A DNA stretch of 14,668 nucleotides from UBA1189 sp045544835 (lineage in GTDB: Bacteria; Bacteroidota; Bacteroidia; Bacteroidales; Bacteroidaceae), in the NCBI GenBank assembly GCA_045544835.1, contig JAZPZS010000168.1:1-14668 (forward strand). The letters are read 5' to 3'. A program made the position numbers and the translations under genes. Positions within the stretch are counted from its first letter, which is position 1. Every line of letters starts with the position of its first letter. The notes under the pieces were generated by a model that saw only the letters and a program-made list of their open reading frames with translations, had not been told where the DNA came from and did no database searches. Below are positions 7,857 to 13,569 of the stretch, piece after piece.

Positions 7857-7887
7857 TTGCAAAAGTGCTTGTATTTTCTTAAATTTG
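7857..7887 (+). promoter_or_regulatory. Promoter upstream of the HU-like gene
   Basis: TTG (7857-7859), 20 bp spacer, TAAATTTG (7880-7887): a full -33/-7 match. Transcription would start near 7894, so the HU-like gene at 8416 would carry a leader of about 520 bases that includes the tandem repeats. Confidence 0.6.
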
Positions 7888-7913
7888 TAACTGCATATGC
7901 GTGCTATTGATGG

Positions 7914-7986
7914 CGACCATTCGCGCAAATGTTCACCATCATTCACACACATGGTCGCGACTATTTACGCAAATGGTCACCGTCAA
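7914..7986 (+). repeat. Degenerate 45 bp tandem duplication in the leader
   Basis: CGCAAATGTTCACCATCA (7925-7942) recurs as CGCAAATGGTCACCGTCA (7969-7986), 16 of 18 bases the same, 44 bp apart. Both are preceded by CGAC(C/T)ATTT. An inverted pair (GGCGACCAT, 7912-7920, and ATGGTCGCG, 7952-7960) overlaps it. Confidence 0.55.
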
Positions 7987-8011
7987 TAAATAGAAGACTT
8001 TGATAAAAATT

Positions 8012-8065
8012 ATGAGAAAGACAACAAACAACAGTATTATCACTTGCAATCTATTGACAAGTTAA
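8012..8065 (+). other. Short upstream reading frame duplicating the HU-like gene's start
   Basis: An ATG at 8012 opens 17 codons (MRKTTNNSIITCNLLTS) and stops at 8063-8065, just before the tandem array. The 14 bases TATGAGAAAGACAA at 8011-8024 are identical to 8415-8428, the start of the real HU-like gene (MRKTKATKKS). It is either the displaced original start, an upstream ORF, or a target-site-like duplication. No evidence shows that it is translated. Confidence 0.4.
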
Positions 8066-8066
8066 G

Positions 8067-8384
8067 TCAACGCGATGACACCGATAAAACAGATGGTCGC
8101 GCGTTACACTTGCGATGGTACTGCGAAAGCAATGAATTAGTAGAATCACGTGTAATCTGTTGACTAAAGAATAAATCAACACGATGGCACAGATGAAACA
8201 GATAGTCGCGCGTTACACTTGCGATGGTACCGCGAAAACAAAGAATCAGTGAAATCACGTGTAATCTGTTGACTAATAAATAATCAACATGATGACACGG
8301 ATAAAACAGATAAGTTTGCCCTCCGGAGGAACACACGAGCGTAGCGATGTATACATCTGTTGAATCAGGTATATCTGTTGACAA
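8067..8384 (+). repeat. Tandem array of three ~109 bp units with terminal inverted repeats
   Basis: Units begin with TCAAC at 8067, 8176 and 8284 (periods 109 and 108). Each opens TCAACNNGATG, then an AACAGAT block, and closes ATCTGTTGA, so the ends are mutually inverted (TCAAC/GTTGA, AACAGAT/ATCTGTT). Units 1 and 2 are close to 90% identical by eye and also share an inner TTACAC/GTGTAA pair. Unit 3 keeps the ends but has a different core containing the palindromes CCTCCGGAGG (8320-8329) and GATGTATACATC (8346-8357), followed by a second ATCTGTTGA. Confidence 0.8.
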
Positions 8385-8415
8385 AGAAAAAAAGAAATCA
8401 GTAGAATAGAGAAAT

Positions 8416-9057
8416 ATGAGAAAGACAAAAGCAACGAAGAAGAGTGGTACCATAGCGTACCAGTTGAACCCGAGGTTTGACTTGCAGGGAGAAGCCACTG
8501 AGAAGAATCCCTTGATGGGTGTGAGCATTGTGCCTACCACCCCTGTGACCACCAAAGAGATGGCCGAACGCATAGGCTACGCCACCAGCGTCAACAAGAC
8601 CGATGTGGTGGCCGTGCTCAGCGCCCTCGGCCACGAGCTGAGCCGCGCCCTGCTCGATGGACGCACGGTGCAAGTGGATGAGATAGGCTCGTTCAACGTG
8701 AAGTTGGGCCTGAAAGAGAGGAAGTATCTTGACGACCGCGTCACCCACCACGACATCGAGGTCAAGGGCATCAGCTTCCGCCCCTGCAAAGAGTTGAAGG
8801 AGGCCATGCGCGGTGCCGATATTGTGAGTGGAGGCCATGCCGTGCGCACCCTGCTCACCCGCGAGATTGCCGAGAAGCGCCTTCGCGCCTTCTTTGAGGA
8901 GCACCCCTACATCTACCGCTCACAGATGGAGGCCATCTGCGAGTGCTCCACCTACCTCGCCACGAAGTACCTCAACCTGTTCGTCGAGGAGGGTCGCCTC
9001 CGTGCCCTTGGCCGCAAGAACAGCCGCTTCTATGCACCGGCACCGGAAGGTTTCTGA
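8416..9057 (+). CDS. HU-family DNA-binding protein with winged-helix-like C-terminus
   Basis: 213 residues, about twice the length of classical HU (90). A basic N-terminal stretch (MRKTKATKKS) leads into an HU-HIG-type fold at about 44-132: VTTKEMAERIG, then DVVAVLSALGHELSRALLDGR and the HU-like turn VQVDEIGSFNVKL (IGSF at 90-93). The rest (about 143-207) looks like a helix-turn-helix with a wing: TREIAEKRLRAFF, YIYRSQMEAIC, STYLATKYLNLFVEEGRL, ALGRKNSRFYAP. It should bind DNA, as an architectural protein or local regulator; its targets are unknown. The start is fixed by an in-frame TAG at 8407. GC content is high, like relA and unlike the downstream genes. Inverted hairpin elements lie on both sides and the tandem array fills its leader. 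Confidence 0.8.
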   Translation: MRKTKATKKSGTIAYQLNPRFDLQGEATEKNPLMGVSIVPTTPVTTKEMAERIGYATSVNKTDVVAVLSALGHELSRALLDGRTVQVDEIGSFNVKLGLKERKYLDDRVTHHDIEVKGISFRPCKELKEAMRGADIVSGGHAVRTLLTREIAEKRLRAFFEEHPYIYRSQMEAICECSTYLATKYLNLFVEEGRLRALGRKNSRFYAPAPEGF

Positions 9058-9086
9058 AGAATAGCGACAGACATTATGACCAAACT

Positions 9087-9178
9087 GCAAGGACAACCTC
9101 GGGACACCCCTGGTTGTCCTTGCTTATATACAGGAATACAATTAATTACACCACACAAGGACAACCGGACAACCTATT
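9087..9178 (-). repeat. Hairpin repeat element, right copy
   Basis: Inverted counterpart of 7728-7820. It contains a perfect 12 bp stem, GCAAGGACAACC (9087-9098) and GGTTGTCCTTGC (9112-9123), with a 13-base loop, and ends CCGGACAACCTATT (9165-9178), the exact reverse complement of the start of the left copy. It lies 29 bp after the HU-like stop and could also act as a transcription terminator or mRNA-end hairpin. Confidence 0.75.
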
Positions 9179-9297
9179 CGGGAAAAGTGGTTTATAGCAT
9201 GGCAAGATGCCTATTCGCTATAAAAAATGTTCTCACCTCGAATTATTCGCTTGAAAAAGTGTAACAATCCCTTGCTTATTCGCTAGGAAAAGTGTAT
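9175..9297 (+). promoter_or_regulatory. Four iteron-like TATTCGCT boxes upstream of the ATPase gene
   Basis: TATTCG begins at 9175, 9212, 9244 and 9277 (spacings 37, 32, 33), each followed by an A-rich block near consensus TATTCGCTNNRAAAARTGT. The last two are closest: TATTCGCTTGAAAAAGTGTA and TATTCGCTAGGAAAAGTGTA. The last box overlaps the spacer and -7 box of the ATPase promoter, an arrangement suited to an operator for a repressor that spans helical repeats. Confidence 0.55.
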
Positions 9298-9302
9298 TTT
9301 TG
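9272..9302 (+). promoter_or_regulatory. Promoter of the DUF4143 ATPase gene
   Basis: TTG (9272-9274), 20 bp, TATTTTTG (9295-9302): a complete Bacteroidetes -33/-7 match. Transcription would start near 9309, about 17 bases before the ATG at 9326. An ATG-TGA start-stop pair (9314-9319) lies in that leader. Confidence 0.65.
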
Positions 9303-9325
9303 TACCCAAACAAATGTGAAATACG

Positions 9326-10708
9326 ATGCTGAAAAGGAAAGTTGAGTCAGTTCTGGCTGAATGGAAAAACCTTGAATCCAAGAAGCCACTTGTCATAAAA
9401 GGCATTCGCCAATGTGGTAAGACATACATTGTCCAAAAATTTGCAAAGGAGAATTACGAGAGTGTAGTTTATATGAACTTCATTCTTGAACCTGATAAAA
9501 AGTCAGCCTTTGCCGGCAATATAGATGTTGATACCATTATTCTCAACTTGTCAGCCTTGATACCGGGCAGTCGTTTCGTTAAAGGTAAGACCTGCATTAT
9601 CCTTGATGAGATTCAAGAGTGCAGAGAGGCAAGGACAGCATTAAAATCGTTTCAGATAGACGGACGTTTTGATGTTATTGCGACAGGTTCCCTCTTGGGT
9701 GTCAGGGGGTATGGTAAAAGCGACAAGACAATGGAAGAGGGGCAAGACTCTATCCCTGTTGGGTATGAGACGGTGGTAGAGATGTTCCCATTGGATTTCG
9801 AGGAGTTCTTGTGGGCAAATGGAATCAACGACAAGGTTATTGATTCGGTAAAAGCGTGCTTTGAAAACGAGACGGTAGTTCCCGAAGGTATTCACAAGGT
9901 GATGATGGAATTGCTGTATAGATATGTCATAGTTGGAGGTCTGCCAGAGGTCGTGAATACATTCCTTGAAACCAAAAATATCGAACTCACATACAGAGTA
10001 CAGCGCAACCTTATTGCAGAGTATGAGGAGGATATGGTCAAGTATGCTGATGATGCAGACAAGCCACGTATCCGCGAGTGTTTCGAATCAATCCCCAAGC
10101 AATTAGCCAAAGACAATAAGAAATTCCAGTATTCGGTAGTACGCAAGGGAGGACGCTCTTCGCAGTATATAGGTAGCATCCAGTGGCTTGAAGATGCCGG
10201 TATAGCAAAGAGATGTTATAATACGCAGATTACCGAGCTGCCACTTGAAGGCAACTCCATCAAAGATTGTTTTAAGTTGTACACCGCTGATATCGGTCTT
10301 CTCGTGGCTATGCTTGATTATGGCACTCAAGCAGACATCCTTAAAGGCAATCTTTTAGGATACAAAGGAGCTATATTCGAGAATCTCATGGCAGATTTTC
10401 TTTGCAAGTCAGGTCAAAAGCTGTACTACTTCCAGAAGGACAGTGGTCTTGAATTGGATTTCCTTGTACGATTCAAGGGTAAATGTGTAGTGCTTGAAGT
10501 CAAGGCAAAATCAGGCAAAACAAAGAGTCTGAAAACAGCCTTGAAGAATAAGAATGTCTATCATCTCAACAATGCGATTAAACTTGGAAAATATAATGTA
10601 GGACGCGAAGAGGAGATTCTCACAATACCTCTCTATATGGGATTTCTTATTAAGGATAAACTTACGGAGGTTGTCGTCCCTGACATCGATTTTAGTTTGT
10701 TGAATTAA
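9326..10708 (+). CDS. AAA ATPase of the AAA_14/DUF4143 family
   Basis: 460 residues, cytoplasmic, with no signal peptide. The N-terminal AAA domain has Walker A GIRQCGKT (26-33), Walker B CIILDE (90-95) and a sensor-like IATGS (118-122). The DUF4143 region begins around GGLPEVV (204-210). The C-terminus has a nuclease-fold-like signature: E351 in FENL, D378 in LELDFLV and E391-V-K393 in VVLEVKAK, the spacing of a PD-(D/E)XK core. Proteins of this family are widespread in Bacteroidetes and archaea, often as strain-variable genes; biochemical roles are largely unknown and nuclease activity is not established. The gene has its own promoter behind four iteron-like boxes and is followed by a 467-base gap, so it is probably monocistronic. 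Its GC content is lower than relA or HU. An association with the McrBC pair downstream is positional only. Confidence 0.88.
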   Translation: MLKRKVESVLAEWKNLESKKPLVIKGIRQCGKTYIVQKFAKENYESVVYMNFILEPDKKSAFAGNIDVDTIILNLSALIPGSRFVKGKTCIILDEIQECREARTALKSFQIDGRFDVIATGSLLGVRGYGKSDKTMEEGQDSIPVGYETVVEMFPLDFEEFLWANGINDKVIDSVKACFENETVVPEGIHKVMMELLYRYVIVGGLPEVVNTFLETKNIELTYRVQRNLIAEYEEDMVKYADDADKPRIRECFESIPKQLAKDNKKFQYSVVRKGGRSSQYIGSIQWLEDAGIAKRCYNTQITELPLEGNSIKDCFKLYTADIGLLVAMLDYGTQADILKGNLLGYKGAIFENLMADFLCKSGQKLYYFQKDSGLELDFLVRFKGKCVVLEVKAKSGKTKSLKTALKNKNVYHLNNAIKLGKYNVGREEEILTIPLYMGFLIKDKLTEVVVPDIDFSLLN

Positions 10709-10755
10709 AATTGAGGTTTATGAGTGGTGAGAGGTTGGGATGCTTCTCATCAAGT

Positions 10756-10900
10756 CTAATGACGGACACTGGCGCACTTCAGTGCTGAAGCACACTCCTC
10801 GGGGAAGCTAAAGCTTCCTTCGTCGTCAATGCGAAGCGCTCGGCTAGACCGAGAACCGATGCTATCATACCGCATCGGTGTACATAGTGTCCGCCATTAG
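10756..10900. repeat. 145 bp multi-hairpin element bounded by 15-mer inverted repeats
   Basis: Outer arms are CTAATGACGGACACT (10756-10770) and AGTGTCCGCCATTAG (10886-10900), pairing at 14 of 15 positions. Inside, in order, are four perfect inverted repeats: CTTCAG/CTGAAG (10777-10790), GGAAGCT/AGCTTCC (10803-10818), CTCGG/CCGAG (10839-10853) and ACCGATGC/GCATCGGT (10855-10879). The result is a cloverleaf-like fold on either strand. It is not a tRNA: there are no T-loop or anticodon signatures. It may be a small non-autonomous mobile element or a structured RNA. Confidence 0.7.
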
Positions 10901-11139
10901 TTTACTATAAATCATTGCCTTATCTCTGCTTGGCGGAGGGTGGCAGGTAGAAAACGTATCATTAGTTAGATAGGGATAAGTCTCCAGTTGCTGCGAACTC
11001 TGTTGTTTTACCTTGATATGTTTGCTGATAACGATTGTACTTTTTAACTCTGGAGAAAAGAGCGACATCACTCATTATGAAGTATTTCCAAATTGAGTTA
11101 GATATATTCAGGTTGTTAGTGTTTGTGAGAATAAATAAT
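10901..11139. other. Gene-free stretch before mcrB
   Basis: No reading frame with family features and no strong hairpin seen. The region is AT-rich and ends in the mcrB promoter. A 68-codon minus-strand frame (10865-11071) reads through the hairpin element and looks like chance. Confidence 0.5.
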
Positions 11140-11147
11140 TATATTTG
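11140..11147 (+). promoter_or_regulatory. -7 box of the mcrB promoter
   Basis: TATATTTG matches TAnnTTTG; a weak TTAG (11116-11119) lies 20 bp upstream. A second TAAATTTG at 11152-11159 lacks a -33 partner and would give almost no leader. The first box leaves a leader of about 20 bases before the ATG at 11176. Confidence 0.5.
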
Positions 11148-11175
11148 CAATTAAATTTGAAAACACACAAGACTT

Positions 11176-13569
11176 ATGGATAGAAGAGCACTATATAATC
11201 AGTTCCTGAAGCGGTTTCCGATTGAAAACCTTGGAAAGATGACCTTGGAAGAGTATACTAATCTAAATAGAGAGAACTCTTTCTGTTATTGGCTTGAGCA
11301 AAAGACATCTGAACTCGGTTCTATTTGGGGCGGCTCTTCATATAAGTTTGGAATCTTTAAGTATGATAAGCCTCCAAAACAAGATAATCCAAAGTATTCA
11401 CATGATAATATTTATTCTTGGAGTAGCCGTCTTGGAAAAACATACGAGGAAGCATTTAATAATGTAAGAGATGCCATTGTAAAGATTGCTCATTATGCAC
11501 GTAATGAGCAATGGGAAGAAATAGAAAAAATAGATACGCTGTGGCCTGTTACCACATGGAAAATAGCATTCCTATATTCCAACGAACAATTGTTGCCTAT
11601 CTATGATAAGAATGATTGGTTAGTACCTCTTGCTTCCCATTTCGGTTTAACAGACGCAAAGAAATATTCCAGAACTGAGTTGTACAATTATCTATTAAAG
11701 CAGAAAGGCGATAAAGATTTGTATACTTTTTACGATGAACTTATTGATATTATGAAAACAAATTCTTCTGACACAACGAAAAGATATTGGATGTATGCTC
11801 CTGGCGAAAATGCCAATAAATGGAGTCGTTGCCAAGAGCAAAGCATAATTTGTATTGGTTGGGAAGAAACTGGAGACCTATCACAAATGAATAGCTTGGA
11901 GGAGTGCAGAGACAGCCTCAAAGAAGTATTTGATAAGCCAGACTCGTCCTTTAGGAACGATGGCCTGGCTGTCTGGGAATTCTCACACGTTATGCAACCT
12001 GGCGATGTGGTATATGCAAAGCAAGGGTCAAACAATATCATTGGAAGGGGAATCGTAAAGTCTGAATACATTTACGATCCTTCTCAAGAGGATTATTATC
12101 ATACAAGAAAAATAGAATGGACTCATGTCGGAAATTGGGTATTGAAAAACATTGTGCAAAAGACTTTGACAGACATTACGAAATACCCCGACTATGTAAA
12201 GAAGATTGAGGCTATGATAGTGGAAGGTAAAACAGAAGAAGCTAAAGAGGGTATGTATAATGACAAGTATGCAGCATACATTAAGTTGTTATTGAATAAT
12301 AGTAATCTTATTCTTAACGGCTCCCCTGGTACTGGAAAAACCTATCTGGCCAAACAAGTTGCAGCACAGATTATTTATGATGGTAATGTGCCTGACAATT
12401 TTGAAGAAGACACGAAGTTTATGAAGCAGTGTGGTTTTGTGCAGTTCCATCCGTCATATGACTACACGGATTTCGTTGAAGGGTTGCGTCCTACTCGCCC
12501 AAATAAAGATGGTAACATAGGGTTTGAAAGAAAGGATGGGATATTTAAGGAGTTCTGCAAAAAAGCAATTTCAACAAACAATGATTCCAAAAGATTGCCT
12601 ATCGAATTAGAGTCGGAACGAGAAACGGCAGATAATCAATCCCCTTTTCTAAAAGCTTATCAAAAACTTTTGCAAGATATTGATTCACATCAAGCTGTAT
12701 TGTATTCAGACTTTAGACCCAGTAAGATGACAGAAATCAACATATTAGTTGTTAATGGAGGTATTCAATATGCTACAGGAGGAGGTTTTAGAGACGCCCA
12801 ACCAACATATATAAGGAAATTGTTTGAATATTATTATTCACATGGAATATTTGATATTAAAAATGAAAGATTCAATGATTTTGTAGAGATTATTGGGAAC
12901 ACATTGGATTACTCTTATTATAGAGGAATTGTCCAAGGACTTTTAGATAGAACAGACAGAGGTGCTACCACAAAGGTGCCATTGTCAAACCTTCATGTTG
13001 ATTGGGATAAAGACTACAATGTAGATTTATCTCCTCAACCTTATATCTTCATCATCGACGAAATCAACCGAGGCGAAATCTCCAAGATATTCGGTGAATT
13101 GTTCTTCTCTATTGACCCTGGATATCGAGGGGTGAAGGGTAAGGTGCAAACACAATATCAGAATCTTATTACAGACGATGACCCATTCAAAGACGGCTTC
13201 TACATCCCCGAGAATGTATATATCATCGGTACGATGAACGATATTGACCGTAGCGTAGAGTGTATGGACTTTGCTATGAGACGCCGATTTACTTTCAAAG
13301 AAATCACCGCTGAGGAAAGTGCAAGAAATATGGAACTCGGTGCAGAAGCCACAGAAAGAATGATGAGTCTGAACAATGCTATATCTGAGATTGATGGGTT
13401 CAATAGCTCATTCCATATCGGCGCTGCATATTTCAAAGGCGTTGATGACTTTGACGCGTTGTGGGAGCTTAAATTGGCAGGACTGCTCAAAGAATACCTT
13501 CGCGGTATGCCTGATGCAGCGGAATCATTGGAAGCATTGAAAAAAGCTTACGACTTAAACGAAGAATGA
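11176..13569 (+). CDS. mcrB: McrB-like AAA+ GTPase with EVE-like domain, modification-dependent restriction
   Basis: 797 residues against 459 in E. coli McrB. Region 1-195 is an unassigned N-terminal domain (WLEQKTSELGSIWGGSSYKFGI near 39-60). Region 203-325 resembles an EVE/PUA-type module (RYWMYAPGENANKW; PGDVVYAKQGSNNIIGRGIV), a fold that reads modified bases. The motor follows: Walker A GSPGTGKT (382-389), McrB signature VQFHPSYDYTDFVEGLRP (422-439), Walker B FIIDEINR (625-632), the MNxxDRS motif (MNDIDRS, 687-693) and MRRRF (701-705). These motifs are specific to the McrB GTPase clade. About 150 residues (466-615), AT-rich in sequence, are inserted between FKEFCKKA and YIFIIDE, where E. 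coli McrB has about 20. McrB recognises modified DNA and translocates; McrC cleaves. Its stop overlaps the mcrC start (ATGA). Confidence 0.92.
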   Translation: MDRRALYNQFLKRFPIENLGKMTLEEYTNLNRENSFCYWLEQKTSELGSIWGGSSYKFGIFKYDKPPKQDNPKYSHDNIYSWSSRLGKTYEEAFNNVRDAIVKIAHYARNEQWEEIEKIDTLWPVTTWKIAFLYSNEQLLPIYDKNDWLVPLASHFGLTDAKKYSRTELYNYLLKQKGDKDLYTFYDELIDIMKTNSSDTTKRYWMYAPGENANKWSRCQEQSIICIGWEETGDLSQMNSLEECRDSLKEVFDKPDSSFRNDGLAVWEFSHVMQPGDVVYAKQGSNNIIGRGIVKSEYIYDPSQEDYYHTRKIEWTHVGNWVLKNIVQKTLTDITKYPDYVKKIEAMIVEGKTEEAKEGMYNDKYAAYIKLLLNNSNLILNGSPGTGKTYLAKQVAAQIIYDGNVPDNFEEDTKFMKQCGFVQFHPSYDYTDFVEGLRPTRPNKDGNIGFERKDGIFKEFCKKAISTNNDSKRLPIELESERETADNQSPFLKAYQKLLQDIDSHQAVLYSDFRPSKMTEINILVVNGGIQYATGGGFRDAQPTYIRKLFEYYYSHGIFDIKNERFNDFVEIIGNTLDYSYYRGIVQGLLDRTDRGATTKVPLSNLHVDWDKDYNVDLSPQPYIFIIDEINRGEISKIFGELFFSIDPGYRGVKGKVQTQYQNLITDDDPFKDGFYIPENVYIIGTMNDIDRSVECMDFAMRRRFTFKEITAEESARNMELGAEATERMMSLNNAISEIDGFNSSFHIGAAYFKGVDDFDALWELKLAGLLKEYLRGMPDAAESLEALKKAYDLNEE

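Noticed and set aside
8067..8384. CRISPR array
   Set aside because: Units are about 109 bp, adjoin directly without unique spacers of even length, and no cas gene is present.
8067..8573. 168-codon minus-strand frame across the tandem repeats
   Set aside because: Its coding is explained by the repeat units and it overlaps the start of the HU-like gene.
9087..9123. Simple terminator of the HU-like gene
   Set aside because: The stem is strong but the following bases (TTATATAC) are not a T-tract, and the stem belongs to a repeat that also occurs upstream of the gene.
7728..9178. Ordinary insertion sequence
   Set aside because: Inverted ends exist, but the enclosed gene encodes an HU-like protein and no transposase or recombinase motif was found.
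10756..10900. tRNA or rRNA fragment
   Set aside because: The fold is cloverleaf-like, but there is no T-loop, anticodon stem or CCA signature, and the length and stem order do not fit.
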